A stretch of DNA of 64,000 nt from Microvirga roseola (GCF_020866965.1 NZ_JAJATX010000001.1:62001-126000); one strand, 5' to 3'; positions 9,460 to 19,291 are shown, numbered from the stretch's first letter. The notes: generated by a model from the sequence alone, not told the origin. Numbers and translations: made by a program.

Positions 9460-12400
9460 TCGGATTCCCCGCCGGTTCCTGCGCTCGCCAGCGACCATTC
9501 CTTGACGCGCGCCAGATGATCGTATTCGGAGAAGCGGCGCGCATATTTCGGGAAAGGCCGCGAGACGTAAGCCGCCTCTCCTTTCGCGAAGCGCGCGATC
9601 ATGCCTTCGAAACGCCTGCGGTGCTCCTCGACGATTTCAGCGACCGTGCGCTCCTCGTCACGCCCCGGCTTGATCTCGCGCGGTGTGAGGGGATCGCGCC
9701 CGCCGGTGGTGTGGATGTAGATCAGGTCCGGCGTTTCCTTCGCATTGGGAATATCCTTGAAGGCTCCCTTCATCAGCATCATCGCCTCGAGCGTCAGCTG
9801 CGGCGAGAAGCCGGCATAGACCTCCTTCACGCCGGGGGGCTGGCCCGTCTTGAAATCGATGATGGCGAAGCCGCCGTCCCGCCGCTGCTCGATCCGGTCG
9901 GCGCGGGCGCGAAGGTTGAACACGGAGCCGTCAGGTAGCGGGATCGACAGACGGCCTAAGCGCTCCGCAAAGACTTCCGCAAGATCGGGACGGCGCTCCT
10001 GCTCCCAATTCACGAAGGCTGCGGCAAGCCTTTCGAAGCGCGGCCACCATTCGGCATAGAGCTCGGGATAGGTCTCGGCGATCTCCGTGAAGGCATCGGT
10101 GCCGAGCGCGAGCAGCTCCTCCAGCGCATGGGCGGGAACGGCCTTCGGGTATTTCTGCGCAAAGGTTCCGACCACGTCATGAATGATCGTGCCGCGATCC
10201 GCCGCGCCCGGCATGACGGCGATGGAATCGAGCGCATCGAGCTTGAGGATGTGGCGCGCGAAGATGGAATAGGGATCGCGCACCAGCGTCTCGATTTCCG
10301 TGACGCTCAAGGAACGCGGGAAGAGGACCGGGTCGGGCTTGGGGCGCGGGCGGGGCAGGGGCGGCGCGGGCTCCGGCATGTCGAGGGTGCGCGCAAGGCG
10401 GCGATAATACTCGCCCGCCTTCACCATGCGCCCCCACACATCCTTGCCTGCAAAGGCCTTCAGGCGCTGCAGGAACCGGGAGGGCACCATGGGCGATCCG
10501 TCCCGCTTGTGCGCGCGGGTGATCACCACATCATGAGTGCCCAGCGCCTGCACGAAATCGTGCGCCGTCTGGCCGATGCGCCGTTCCGGCGGCATCAGGC
10601 CGACGCGGGCGCGCATGGGCCGATTGAGGAAGGCGTCCGTCACGGTGCGCGGGGGCCATGTGCCTTCGTCCAGTCCGCCGAGCACCACCCGGTCGACGGA
10701 GAGGAGGCGCGCTTCCAGAAGGCCCAGGATCTTCAGGCGGCGATGGGTCGAGCGGGGCGAGGGGCTCAGTGTCCGCTGCTTGGCGAGCGCCGTGAAGAAG
10801 GTGGGGTAATCCACGAAGCGGCCTTCCAGCGGCTGCCCCTCCTCCTCGCGGATATCCGAGTTCTCGAGGTCGTCGAAGAGGGCGGCCAGCGCTTCTTGCG
10901 AGGGATCGCCCTCCGGCGCTTCGTCATCGGGCGCGGCGCAGAGCAGATCGGCGGTGCGGTGATGATGCTCGACCAGCGCCATGAGATCGATCTGGCCCTC
11001 GCCATGGGCAGCAGGGGTGAACGTTTCGAAGGCGGTGCCGAGGCGCTGGAGCAACTCGTCGGTGAGATCCCAGTCGGCTTCCGTCAGGCGCTTGCGGGGG
11101 CGCGGCGTGCGGTGATCCTTATCCGCGCGGCGGCTGGCGAGCGCAACGCGCATGCCCTGGATGCCGGGCGCGGGAGCGGGACCACGCAGCACGCCGATTT
11201 CGAGCACGCTCGCTGCGTGTTCGACTATCGCGCGGGGGAGGCCCAGGCGCACCAGCGGATGCGCGAGGAGCGCCAGCAGGCGCACGGGCCGCAAGTCGTC
11301 GGCCGCGGCTTCCGCCGCCAGCCGCGCCAGCCGCCCGGCGGGAGTGTTGGAGAGGGAAACGCCCGCTGAATCCTCGACGCTCACGCCCCAGCGGGCGAGC
11401 TCTGCAGAAACGCGTGCGGCGAGCGCCCGGTCGGGCGTCACGAGAGCTGCGGTCTTGTATGGATCGGCGAGCGTTTCGCGCAGGGCGATGGCGATGGCGA
11501 AGGCCTCCTCGCGCTCGTCCATAGCCTCCACGATGCACAGGCCCTCGCAGCCCTTTGCGCTCAGGGCCACGCGCTCGTCGGGCGCGATCAGCGCCCAGCG
11601 GTCGGTGGTGTCCGCCGGGCGCAGGGCCTCCGAGAGAAGGTGGTTGCGCGCCTTCGCGGCCTCCGGCAGGTCGCCGAGGATCGCGACCGCGGAGCGCGGG
11701 ATGCGCAGGTGCCGGTCGATCAGACGACGAAGGGAGGCCTGCGGATGGCCGTGGACCGGATCGGTCTCGTCGTCCCCGACGCCGCCGATGGCGGACCAAC
11801 TCTCCTCGTCCAGATCGGTATCGAGGCCGGGGAGCACGACGGCTCCCTTCGGCAGCCGCGCGATGACGCCCATGAGATTGGCGGTCGACGGCACGGAGCC
11901 GGTGGAGCCGGCCACGATCATCGGCTTGTCCGGACGTTCGCGGGCAAGACGCCTGGCCTCTGCCTCGATGAGCGCGACGCGGCGCTGCGCCGGGTCGCTC
12001 GCCTGACGCTCGGCGAGAATGTTGGGCCAGTTCTCGCTTGCAATCTGCACGAAATGGCGGGTGATGCGGAAATACTCGGAATAATCCGCATCCACCGCGA
12101 GTTCGAGGGCGTGCCAGTCGATGCCTTCCGTCGTGAAGGCGTCCATCAGCGTTTCGAGATCGCCTGCGAGATTGACCGCATCGGCCGGCGAGGCCGGGAC
12201 CATGAAGGGCACGCCGGGGCCGAGCTGCAGGAGCGCACGGTCCACCTGAGCCGACCAGCGCTGCACGAGGCGGGTCAGGATGAGGCGGCGCTCCAGGGGC
12301 GGAATCGGAGGCCTCAGGCTCGCGGCTTCCTGGAGCGGCGTTCCCTCAAGCCCCGTCAGCTCGAATTCCGCCTCGTCGGTTTCGCCCAAGGGAACGATGC

Positions 12401-12620
12401 GCGGCAGAAGCTGCGCCTTCGCTCCCGCCTGTTCCGCAAGCAGCGCGATCAGGGCGCGCGTGGCGCGTCGCGTCGGGACATAGATCGTAATGTCGGCGAG
12501 GGCTGCGGGATCGTCGGGCAGCGGGCCGACGAGACGGCCGTCAAGCAGCGCATCCACGAGGGTCGGCAGAAAGGCGCATCCCGGAGGGATGGAGAAGACG
12601 TTCGGCGCTCCGCTCGACAT
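9456..12620 (-). CDS. addB: Double-strand break repair protein AddB
   Basis: Second subunit of AddAB; a degenerate helicase fold with a C-terminal nuclease domain. 1054 residues, matching the alphaproteobacterial AddB size. N-terminus VFSIPPGCAFLPTLVDALL, helicase-like middle (VVLGGLDEGTWPP, TAHDFVQALGTHDVVITRAHKRDG), and nuclease motif FAIIDFKTGQPP near residue 920. No intact Walker A is visible, as expected for alphaproteobacterial AddB. It begins six bases after murU and overlaps addA at its end. Confidence 0.95.
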   Translation of the reverse strand: MSSGAPNVFSIPPGCAFLPTLVDALLDGRLVGPLPDDPAALADITIYVPTRRATRALIALLAEQAGAKAQLLPRIVPLGETDEAEFELTGLEGTPLQEAASLRPPIPPLERRLILTRLVQRWSAQVDRALLQLGPGVPFMVPASPADAVNLAGDLETLMDAFTTEGIDWHALELAVDADYSEYFRITRHFVQIASENWPNILAERQASDPAQRRVALIEAEARRLARERPDKPMIVAGSTGSVPSTANLMGVIARLPKGAVVLPGLDTDLDEESWSAIGGVGDDETDPVHGHPQASLRRLIDRHLRIPRSAVAILGDLPEAAKARNHLLSEALRPADTTDRWALIAPDERVALSAKGCEGLCIVEAMDEREEAFAIAIALRETLADPYKTAALVTPDRALAARVSAELARWGVSVEDSAGVSLSNTPAGRLARLAAEAAADDLRPVRLLALLAHPLVRLGLPRAIVEHAASVLEIGVLRGPAPAPGIQGMRVALASRRADKDHRTPRPRKRLTEADWDLTDELLQRLGTAFETFTPAAHGEGQIDLMALVEHHHRTADLLCAAPDDEAPEGDPSQEALAALFDDLENSDIREEEGQPLEGRFVDYPTFFTALAKQRTLSPSPRSTHRRLKILGLLEARLLSVDRVVLGGLDEGTWPPRTVTDAFLNRPMRARVGLMPPERRIGQTAHDFVQALGTHDVVITRAHKRDGSPMVPSRFLQRLKAFAGKDVWGRMVKAGEYYRRLARTLDMPEPAPPLPRPRPKPDPVLFPRSLSVTEIETLVRDPYSIFARHILKLDALDSIAVMPGAADRGTIIHDVVGTFAQKYPKAVPAHALEELLALGTDAFTEIAETYPELYAEWWPRFERLAAAFVNWEQERRPDLAEVFAERLGRLSIPLPDGSVFNLRARADRIEQRRDGGFAIIDFKTGQPPGVKEVYAGFSPQLTLEAMMLMKGAFKDIPNAKETPDLIYIHTTGGRDPLTPREIKPGRDEERTVAEIVEEHRRRFEGMIARFAKGEAAYVSRPFPKYARRFSEYDHLARVKEWSLASAGTGGESE

Positions 12621-12626
12621 GAAACC

Positions 12627-13361
12627 TCATCGCTTGCTGGCGGCAAGGCACTTTTCCGCCTCGGCGATTGCGTGAGGCTCTCCAACATGCAGCCATTGCC
12701 CCTCCAGGCACAAGCCGTAGAGCCGGTCCTTCGCAATGGCCCTGTCGTAGAAGGCGTTGGCCGAGAACGGTCCTTCCGGCGTGCCGGAGACGAGTTCCGG
12801 CTTCACGATGGCAACGCCCGCATAGACGAAAGAGGCGGAAGGGTCGGTCCCGCGGCGGCGCAGGCGGCCCTCGGGATCCTGATGAAAATCGCCGTATCCC
12901 TCGTAGCCGATACTTGTGGATAACGGCGCGACGAGCATGAGAATGTCCATCCGCTCCGGGTCCCAGGCGGTCACGAGGCGCCTGAGATTCGGCTCTCCCG
13001 CCTCGATCCATAGGGAATCGGAGTTGAAGGTGATGAACGGTCCATTCCCCAGGAGCGGCAGCGCCTTCTTCACGCCGCCGCCGGTTTCCAGAAGCTCATC
13101 GCGCTCGTCGGAGATGACGATGCGGGGCCTCGTGCGGCTCTTCAGGTGCGCTTCCAGCATGTCGGCGAAGTGGTGGGCGTTCACCACCACCTGCTCGATG
13201 CCAGCCTCATCCAGCCTGTTCAGGGCGAAGTCGATCAGGGTTTCGCCTGCGACCTTCACGAGGGGCTTCGGCATGGTGGACGTGATCGGCAGCATGCGCT
13301 TGCCCAGCCCTGCGGCGAGGATAATGGCGGTTCGGGGCGCACGCTCAGAGGGCTGGGACAC
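12627..13361 (-). CDS. murU: Nucleotidyltransferase, probable N-acetylmuramate-1-phosphate uridylyltransferase
   Basis: 244 residues; sugar-phosphate nucleotidyltransferase with the signature AIILAAGLGKRMLPIT..MPKPLVKV at residues 12-37 and later NSDSLW and DFHQD segments. The upstream gene is an AmgK-type sugar kinase; in Pseudomonas putida and Caulobacter, AmgK and MurU act in sequence to turn recycled MurNAc into UDP-MurNAc. The role here follows from that context and the sequence signature. GTG start at 13361, ten bases after the preceding stop; addB starts six bases after its stop. Other hexose-1-phosphate nucleotidyltransferases have the same motif, so the substrate is inferred. Confidence 0.85.
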   Translation of the reverse strand: MSQPSERAPRTAIILAAGLGKRMLPITSTMPKPLVKVAGETLIDFALNRLDEAGIEQVVVNAHHFADMLEAHLKSRTRPRIVISDERDELLETGGGVKKALPLLGNGPFITFNSDSLWIEAGEPNLRRLVTAWDPERMDILMLVAPLSTSIGYEGYGDFHQDPEGRLRRRGTDPSASFVYAGVAIVKPELVSGTPEGPFSANAFYDRAIAKDRLYGLCLEGQWLHVGEPHAIAEAEKCLAASKR

Positions 13362-13371
13362 GGGTTCTGAC

Positions 13372-14958
13372 TCAGGATGACGGGGGATCTTCGCCCGCAG
13401 CCGCGACGAGGCCGGGGAGATAGGCCTTGTACCAGCCCTTGAGCCGGCTCAGGCTCGGATGGGCGAGATTGCGGGCGAGATAGGCTTCGATCCGCGGCAA
13501 GTGCTGCAGGTAATGCGGCTTGCCATCGCGCCGGTCGAGGCGCGCGAAGATGCCGAGGATCTTGGTGGCGCGCTGTGCGCCCATGATGGCGTAGGCGCGG
13601 GCAAAGTCCGCCACGTCGAAAGCGGGATCCGCCGCCTTACGCTCGCGCAGATAGAAGCCGATCAGCTTCAGTTCGAGTTCGGCCGGAACGGTTACCCGCG
13701 CATCCTGCAAGAGCGATGCGACGTCGTAGGCGGGAGAGCCCAGGACCGCATCCTGGAAGTCGATGAGGCCGACGCGGGCGAGGCCTTCCCTGTCCGGAAG
13801 CCAGATCAGGTTAGGGGAATGATAATCGCGCAGGACCCAGGTGGCCGGGCCGGCGGTGACCCCGTTCAGGGCTTCGGTCCAGATGTTGTTGAACTCGGCC
13901 CGTACCGAGCCCGAGAGTTGGGTGCCGACGATATGCGGCACGTACCATTCGAGGAGCAACTCCGCCTCGATCAGCAGGGCTTCGAGATCGTAGGGCGGAA
14001 GCGGGTGATCATATCCGTCCGCGACCGGCAGGACCTGGGGCAGGGTGGTCTCGTGCAGCCTGACGAGGAGCCTCGCCGCCTCGGCATAGCGCTCCGGGAT
14101 AGGCCCGTTCTCGTCGGCGACAGGTTCGGATCCGAGATCCTCGATCAGCAGCAGGCCCGCATCCAGGTCTTCGCCGTAGATGCGCGGTGCGCTGAATCCC
14201 AAGGCGCGCAAGCCCTTGTCCATGGCGACAAAAGCGTGGACCGTCTCGGCGAGCTTCGCGATGGTTGTATAGGGCTTGCCCCGCCGGACCGGGGGACCGG
14301 GCGGGCGCGGGGGCGAGATCATCAGGAGGGCGGTCTCGCCATCCGGCTTCACGAGGCGCTCGTAGGAGCGGGTCACGGAGGCGTCGCCCGACATCGGCGT
14401 ACGGACCGCATCCGTCCAGCCGCAGCGCTCCACGAGATTGCGGAAGGCCTTTAGGCGCAGAAGGCGGGATGCGAAGCGGCCGGTTCCGGTGAGGACGGCG
14501 ATGCGCCCCTGCCCCGTGCCGCCGGGAGCGAAATCGAGCTGGATGTCGAGCCGCTCGGCCTTCAGGCCGTCCTCGGCGCGTTCCGGCCACTCGACGATGG
14601 CGACGGCCTTCTCCATCATCTCGTCCCAGCCCAGCTCCACCAGTTCGTAGCCGCCGGAGAGACGATAGAAGTCCGCATGCACGATGGGGCAGAGCGGGCT
14701 CTCATAGACCTGCATCAGGGTGAAGGTCGGGCTCGGAACCTCGAGGGCCGGGTCCCCTGCCAGGAGCCGCACGAGGGCGCGCGCCAGGGTCGTCTTGCCT
14801 GCGCCCAGCCCGCCCGAGAGCGTCACGAGGTCGCCGGGCTTGAGCTCCTCGGCCAGGATCCGCGCGAACTCCTCCATCGCTTCATGATCGGGAAGCGTGA
14901 CGATCCATGCGGCCTGGAGGGCATCTTTCTCGGGCATGAGGGCCAATCCGTTCATCAT
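13372..14958 (-). CDS. Fused TsaE ATPase and AmgK-type sugar kinase
   Basis: 528-residue fusion. Residues 1 to about 155 are TsaE, the ATPase for the tRNA t6A37 modification, with Walker A GGLGAGKTT (49-57), PSPTFTLMQVYE, HADFYRL and VEWPERAED. Residues about 165-528 are an aminoglycoside-phosphotransferase-fold kinase with LRDYHSPNLIWLP (catalytic loop) and LIDFQDAVLGSPAYDVASLL (metal-binding Asp), matching AmgK, which phosphorylates MurNAc/GlcNAc at the anomeric carbon. TsaE alone is usually about 150 residues, so this is a real fusion, known in Hyphomicrobiales. It begins seven bases after divL and ends ten bases before murU, supporting the recycling role. ATG at 14958 with a second ATG three bases later. 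Confidence 0.93.
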   Translation of the reverse strand: MMNGLALMPEKDALQAAWIVTLPDHEAMEEFARILAEELKPGDLVTLSGGLGAGKTTLARALVRLLAGDPALEVPSPTFTLMQVYESPLCPIVHADFYRLSGGYELVELGWDEMMEKAVAIVEWPERAEDGLKAERLDIQLDFAPGGTGQGRIAVLTGTGRFASRLLRLKAFRNLVERCGWTDAVRTPMSGDASVTRSYERLVKPDGETALLMISPPRPPGPPVRRGKPYTTIAKLAETVHAFVAMDKGLRALGFSAPRIYGEDLDAGLLLIEDLGSEPVADENGPIPERYAEAARLLVRLHETTLPQVLPVADGYDHPLPPYDLEALLIEAELLLEWYVPHIVGTQLSGSVRAEFNNIWTEALNGVTAGPATWVLRDYHSPNLIWLPDREGLARVGLIDFQDAVLGSPAYDVASLLQDARVTVPAELELKLIGFYLRERKAADPAFDVADFARAYAIMGAQRATKILGIFARLDRRDGKPHYLQHLPRIEAYLARNLAHPSLSRLKGWYKAYLPGLVAAAGEDPPSS

Positions 14959-14965
14959 CGCCGAC

Positions 14966-17533
14966 CTACTCGGCTGCGATGGGAGTTAGCGCGCCGGGCG
15001 CGGATCGGCCATCCGAGGGCGATTCCATCCGCTCGTTCGGAAAGATGCAGGTGACCGTGGTGCCGAGTCCAGGGGCGGAGGACAGTTCGATGCGTCCGCC
15101 GTGCAGCTCCACGAAGGAGCGCACGATGGAAAGGCCGAGGCCCACGCCCCGGTGGCGGGTTCCGAGCGTGTGGCTCTCGAAGCGCTCGAAAATGCGGGCC
15201 TTAATTTCCGGCGGGATGCCGCGGCCCTGGTCCTTCACGGCGAAGATCACCTCGCCGTCCTTCTTGCGGGCCGAGACCCAGATGGACTGCCCCGGCGAGG
15301 AGAAGCCGACCGCATTGGAGAGCAGGTTGAACAGGATCTGGCGCACGCGCTTGCCGTCGGCGACGAAGGTGCCGATGTCGTCCGGCGCGTCGATGACGAG
15401 ATTGAGCGACGACTCGGCCAGCCGGTCCTCGAGCCCGCGCATGGCGGCCTCGATGGTCGAGCGGATGTCCACGATCTCCGGGCTGAGCTCCAGGGAGCCG
15501 GTATCGATCGAGGCGAGATCGAGAATGTCGTTGAGGATCGCCAGCAGCGCGGTCGAGGAGCGCTTGATGTGGTCGGTGTAGTCGCGTTGGCGCGGGTTGA
15601 GCGGACCCACGGTCTCGTCGCCGAGAAGCTGCGAGAAGCCGATGATGGTGGTGAGTGGCGAGCGCAGCTCGTAGGAGACGTGGTGCACGAACTCGTCGCG
15701 CAGCCGCGACGCTCGTTCGAGCGCATCGTTGCGCTCGGTGAGCGCACGCTCCACGTTCACGCTCGCGGTTACGTCGGTGAAGCTCAAGAGCGTTGCGCCG
15801 TCCGGCAAGGGCTGCGCCGTGCAATCGAGGGCGGAGCCGTCGCGCCGTTCGATGCGGCAGGTGAGACCCATGCGCATATCGGCGAGCCCCGCAACCGCGC
15901 CTCGGAGATCGACCCAGGGCTCCTCCTGCGGCGCCAGAAGGCGGCAGGTTTTGATGACGGCGTCGATGTGGGGATGCTCGGCGGGCATGTCCGGAGGCAG
16001 ATTCCACATCTCCGCGAAGGCGCGGTTGTGCAGCTTCAGGCGCCCGTCGGAGCCGAACACGGCCACGCCTTCCTTCAGCGTGTCGAGAGTCTCGCTCTGC
16101 ACGCGGGTGAGCGAATTGACCTGCGATTCGAGCTCGAAGCGCTCGCTCACGTCGTCGAAGAGATAGGTCACGCCCCCCTGCGGATTGGGGTTGACGACCA
16201 CGCGCAGCGTCCGGCGGTCGGGCAGGTGCCACCAGGTCTCCTGCGGATCGACCGTGCGGTAGCCGGACAGAACATCCGCCTTCCAGGCGCGGAAATCCGC
16301 CTGCTCGGGCAGCTTGCGCCCCGCGCGCAGGCGGTCGAGCACCTCGCTGTCCGTGGGACGCGAGCCGAGGAAAGCCGGGTCCAGGCCCCAGAGCTGCTGA
16401 TAGGCGGCGTTGCTGAAGATGAGCTGCTGCGAGCCGTCGAAGATCGCCACCGCTGTGGGCAGCTGATCGAGAGTGCGCACATGGGCATCCATCTGCCGCT
16501 GCAGATCGGTCCGCACCGCCTCGAGCTCGGATACGTCGACCGCGATGCCGGCGCTGCCGCCGGTCGTCGGACGCTCGATCACGTCGAGGACGGCGCGCTG
16601 GCCCGCCACCACCGCCGTGACGCGGGCTGTGTAGGTCGCGCCGGCCCTGCGCTGGCGGATTGCCTCGGTGCGGGTCTGCTGGCTCAGGAGTTCGAGGGAA
16701 CGGTTGATCGCATCGTCCAGGTCCACGGCCTCGACTGAGCGCAGATAGGCCTGGTTCGCCCACATGAGCCTGTCGTCGGCATCGCGGATCCAGAGAGGAT
16801 AAGCGACATCGTCGAGGAGCATGGTCATGGAGCGCAGGTCGCTGCGCGCGAGGGCCAGATCCGCCCGTGCCCTGAGCAGCTCAGCCCGGTCGCCGGAGAC
16901 CTCCCGCAGGCGCAGGATCGCCCGCCCGCCGATGGTCCGGCCCTCCACGTCGATGAACCGGCTGCCGACCGTCCTCGCGGTCAGGCGGAAGATCTCGCCG
17001 CGCTGCTTGAGCTGCTCCAGGGCGCTCTCCACGGTCGCGGCATCTCCCGGCGCGAGCCAGGTTCCGAAGGCGAGTGCGCGCTTGGCCGGCGCATTCTCGC
17101 CGACGATGGAGGGATCGCCCTCGAAGCGAGGCTCTCCTCCCCGCCCGTTCCAGCTCACGAGGAGCTGGCGCTCCGAGCCCATGAGAAGGGTGGCGAGATC
17201 GTCCGCGCCGCGAAGGGCGGCAATCTCGCTTCTCAAGGAGCGCTGGATCTGGGCGGAGCGCCGCTGCTCGCGCAGCAGCAGCAGGGCCGTCGTGGTCGAG
17301 AAGGCCACGAGGCCCATGAAGATGCCGGAATAGGCGGCGTCATGCAGGTCGAAGCCCGGCAGGATGGTGAGGTAATCGAGAGCCCTGTCGATGAGTGAAG
17401 AGGGGAATTCGGCTGCCAGCGCCGGCTGGGACACCCCCGCGAGCAAGGCCAGGGCGACAGGCGCACGGAGGAGGTCGGAGAAACGGTTCGTCTCCCCCCT
17501 TGCCCTGTCCTGGTGCTCTTCTTGCCCGGCCAT
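14966..17533 (-). CDS. divL: DivL-like PAS-domain pseudo-histidine kinase
   Basis: 855 residues from ATG at 17533 (MAGQEEHQ), which has AGGGG upstream; an ATG at 17587 is also open. Two hydrophobic stretches near residues 22-42 and 68-87, then PAS-like domains at roughly 240-320, 350-465 and 480-590, a dimerisation helix and a HATPase domain (N-box FNLLSNA, DQGRG, GVGLGLS). The H-box reads HHVSYELRSPL: Tyr621 sits where the phosphoacceptor His normally is. That Tyr substitution is the hallmark of DivL, which in Caulobacter controls the CckA-CtrA pathway. An orthologue lies beside ahcY-chvGI in Agrobacterium, as I recall. A perfect CtrA-type box lies about 190 bp upstream. The stop is seven bases before the TsaE fusion gene. 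Confidence 0.88.
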   Translation of the reverse strand: MAGQEEHQDRARGETNRFSDLLRAPVALALLAGVSQPALAAEFPSSLIDRALDYLTILPGFDLHDAAYSGIFMGLVAFSTTTALLLLREQRRSAQIQRSLRSEIAALRGADDLATLLMGSERQLLVSWNGRGGEPRFEGDPSIVGENAPAKRALAFGTWLAPGDAATVESALEQLKQRGEIFRLTARTVGSRFIDVEGRTIGGRAILRLREVSGDRAELLRARADLALARSDLRSMTMLLDDVAYPLWIRDADDRLMWANQAYLRSVEAVDLDDAINRSLELLSQQTRTEAIRQRRAGATYTARVTAVVAGQRAVLDVIERPTTGGSAGIAVDVSELEAVRTDLQRQMDAHVRTLDQLPTAVAIFDGSQQLIFSNAAYQQLWGLDPAFLGSRPTDSEVLDRLRAGRKLPEQADFRAWKADVLSGYRTVDPQETWWHLPDRRTLRVVVNPNPQGGVTYLFDDVSERFELESQVNSLTRVQSETLDTLKEGVAVFGSDGRLKLHNRAFAEMWNLPPDMPAEHPHIDAVIKTCRLLAPQEEPWVDLRGAVAGLADMRMGLTCRIERRDGSALDCTAQPLPDGATLLSFTDVTASVNVERALTERNDALERASRLRDEFVHHVSYELRSPLTTIIGFSQLLGDETVGPLNPRQRDYTDHIKRSSTALLAILNDILDLASIDTGSLELSPEIVDIRSTIEAAMRGLEDRLAESSLNLVIDAPDDIGTFVADGKRVRQILFNLLSNAVGFSSPGQSIWVSARKKDGEVIFAVKDQGRGIPPEIKARIFERFESHTLGTRHRGVGLGLSIVRSFVELHGGRIELSSAPGLGTTVTCIFPNERMESPSDGRSAPGALTPIAAE

Positions 17534-17724
17534 GCCGCGCCGCCCCTTCACTGATTTGCAGCCCGCTGCCGGGCCGCGCTCGTCCATCTCCAGTCACGCC
17601 TTCCGGCGCACAGAGGTGACCCCGCTTGATCCTGAACGGAACTGCCGGCGCGGTCACGACCAACCGATACAGCCGGTAGATTCGGGCACACTCTAGACCA
17701 GCGTCGACTCCGCCAGGAAGAGGG

Positions 17725-17739
17725 TTAACGCCGGCTTAA
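17725..17739. promoter_or_regulatory. CtrA-type box upstream of divL
   Basis: Sequence TTAACGCCGGCTTAA, an exact TTAA-N7-TTAA match to the CtrA full site, 192 bases before the divL start and between it and the ahcY terminator. The spacer is GC-rich while the rest of the gap is neutral. Known: CtrA binds this motif in Caulobacter and Rhizobiales. Inferred: CtrA controls divL here. Confidence 0.6.
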
Positions 17740-17844
17740 TTCTCCTTTGGAGAAGCTGTGAGCAATTCGTCGGGTCCTATTGCATTCGCGACACACACAT
17801 GCCGCTGGGGCAGGACTCTCCGAGTCGCGGAATCCCGATATGAA

Positions 17845-17867
17845 AAAGCCCGGCAGTGCCGGGCTTT
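17845..17867 (-). terminator. Rho-independent terminator of ahcY
   Basis: Ten-bp perfect stem AAAGCCCGGC / GCCGGGCTTT with a three-base loop, followed on the minus strand by TTTTTCA. It sits 24 bases past the ahcY stop. Confidence 0.88.
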
Positions 17868-17890
17868 CGATGTCCTGAACAGGTCCGGGA

Positions 17891-19291
17891 TCAGTAGCGG
17901 TAATGATCCGGCTTGAACGGGCCCTGCGGCGACACGCCGATATAGGAGGCCTGATCGGGGCGCAGCGTGGTGAGCTTCACGCCGATCTTCTCGAGGTGCA
18001 GCATCGCGACCTTCTCGTCCAGGTGCTTGGGCAGGGTGTAAACCTTGCGCTCGTACTTGCCCTGGTTGGTGAAGAGCTCGATCTGCGCCAGAGTCTGGTT
18101 CGTGAACGAGGCCGACATCACGAAGGACGGGTGGCCCATGGCGTTGCCGAGGTTCACGAGGCGGCCTTCCGAGAGCAGGATGATGCGGTGCCCGTCGGCG
18201 AACTCGATCTCGTCCACCTGCGGCTTGATGTTGGTCCACTTGAGGTTCTTGAGGCCCGCGACCTGAATCTCATTGTCGAAGTGGCCGATGTTGCAGACGA
18301 TCGCCCGGTCCTTCATCGCCCGCATGTGGTCGAGGGTGATGACGTCCTTGTTGCCGGTGGCGGTGACGAAGATGTCGGCGCGGGGAGCCGCGTCTTCCAT
18401 CGTCGTGACCTCATAGCCTTCCATGGCGGCCTGAAGGGCGCAGATCGGATCGACCTCCGACACCAGCACGCGGCAGCCGGCCTGGCGCAGCGAAGCGGCC
18501 GAGCCCTTGCCCACGTCGCCGAAGCCGGCGACCATGGCGACCTTGCCGGCCATCATCACGTCGGTGCCGCGACGGATGCCGTCGACGAGCGACTCGCGGC
18601 AGCCATAGAGATTGTCGAACTTCGACTTCGTGACCGAGTCGTTGACGTTGATCGCCGGGAAGAGGAGCTTGCCCTCCTTCTCCATGATGTAGAGGCGGTG
18701 AACGCCCGTGGTGGTCTCTTCCGATACGCCCTTGATCGACTCGGCGAGACCGGCGAACCAGCCCTTCGGCTTCTCGGAGAGAAGGCGCCTGATGAGAGCG
18801 AAGAACACCTCTTCCTCTTCGGAACCCGGCTTGTCGAGGAAGGCGGTGTCGCCCTGCTCGGCGCGCAGGCCGAGATGCACCAGCATGGTCGCATCGCCGC
18901 CGTCGTCGAGGATCATGTTCGGCATGCCGCCGTCGTGCCAGTCGAACAGCTTGGCTGTGTAGTCCCAGTATTCCTTCAGGGTCTCGCCCTTATAGGCGAA
19001 GACCGGGATGCCGGCGGCGGCGATGGCCGCGGCGGCGTGGTCCTGGGTGGAATAGATGTTGCAGGACACCCAGCGGATGTCGGCGCCGAGAGCCCTAAGA
19101 GTCTCGATCAGCACTGCGGTCTGGATGGTCATGTGGAGCGAGCCGGCGATGCGGGCGCCCTTCAGAGGCTGCTTCGGGCCGTATTCCTCGCGGACGGCCA
19201 TCAGGCCCGGCATCTCGGTCTCGGCAATCGAGATTTCCTTGCGGCCGAAATCGGCAAGGCCGATGTCTTTGACGATGTAATCCTGTGCCAT
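17891..19291 (-). CDS. ahcY: Adenosylhomocysteinase
   Basis: NAD-dependent cytoplasmic enzyme that splits S-adenosylhomocysteine into homocysteine and adenosine, closing the methylation cycle. 466 residues from ATG at 19291 ([16 protein letters not shown]), preceded by AGAGAGGCC; a start 23 codons earlier is open but lacks family similarity. Visible motifs: [46 protein letters not shown], the NAD fold GFGDVGKG, and the C-terminal KPDHYRY. The promoter region carries a perfect ATAAAGA-TG-TCTTTAT palindrome. HPr, EIIA and hprK lie upstream on the same strand but 160 bases away. Confidence 0.98.
   Translation of the reverse strand: MAQDYIVKDIGLADFGRKEISIAETEMPGLMAVREEYGPKQPLKGARIAGSLHMTIQTAVLIETLRALGADIRWVSCNIYSTQDHAAAAIAAAGIPVFAYKGETLKEYWDYTAKLFDWHDGGMPNMILDDGGDATMLVHLGLRAEQGDTAFLDKPGSEEEEVFFALIRRLLSEKPKGWFAGLAESIKGVSEETTTGVHRLYIMEKEGKLLFPAINVNDSVTKSKFDNLYGCRESLVDGIRRGTDVMMAGKVAMVAGFGDVGKGSAASLRQAGCRVLVSEVDPICALQAAMEGYEVTTMEDAAPRADIFVTATGNKDVITLDHMRAMKDRAIVCNIGHFDNEIQVAGLKNLKWTNIKPQVDEIEFADGHRIILLSEGRLVNLGNAMGHPSFVMSASFTNQTLAQIELFTNQGKYERKVYTLPKHLDEKVAMLHLEKIGVKLTTLRPDQASYIGVSPQGPFKPDHYRY

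Larger units (their letters stand above)
17534..17890. other. Intergenic region between ahcY end and divL start
   Basis: About 357 bases with no credible gene. It holds, from the right, the ahcY terminator hairpin (17845-17867), a plain stretch, the CtrA box (17725-17739) and the divL leader. No small conserved reading frame is apparent. The divL promoter must lie here unless transcription continues through the ahcY terminator. Confidence 0.6.

Noticed and set aside
15101-16738. Plus-strand open frame of 545 codons opposite divL
   Set aside because: Shadow of the DivL gene; His/Arg-rich and unlike known proteins.
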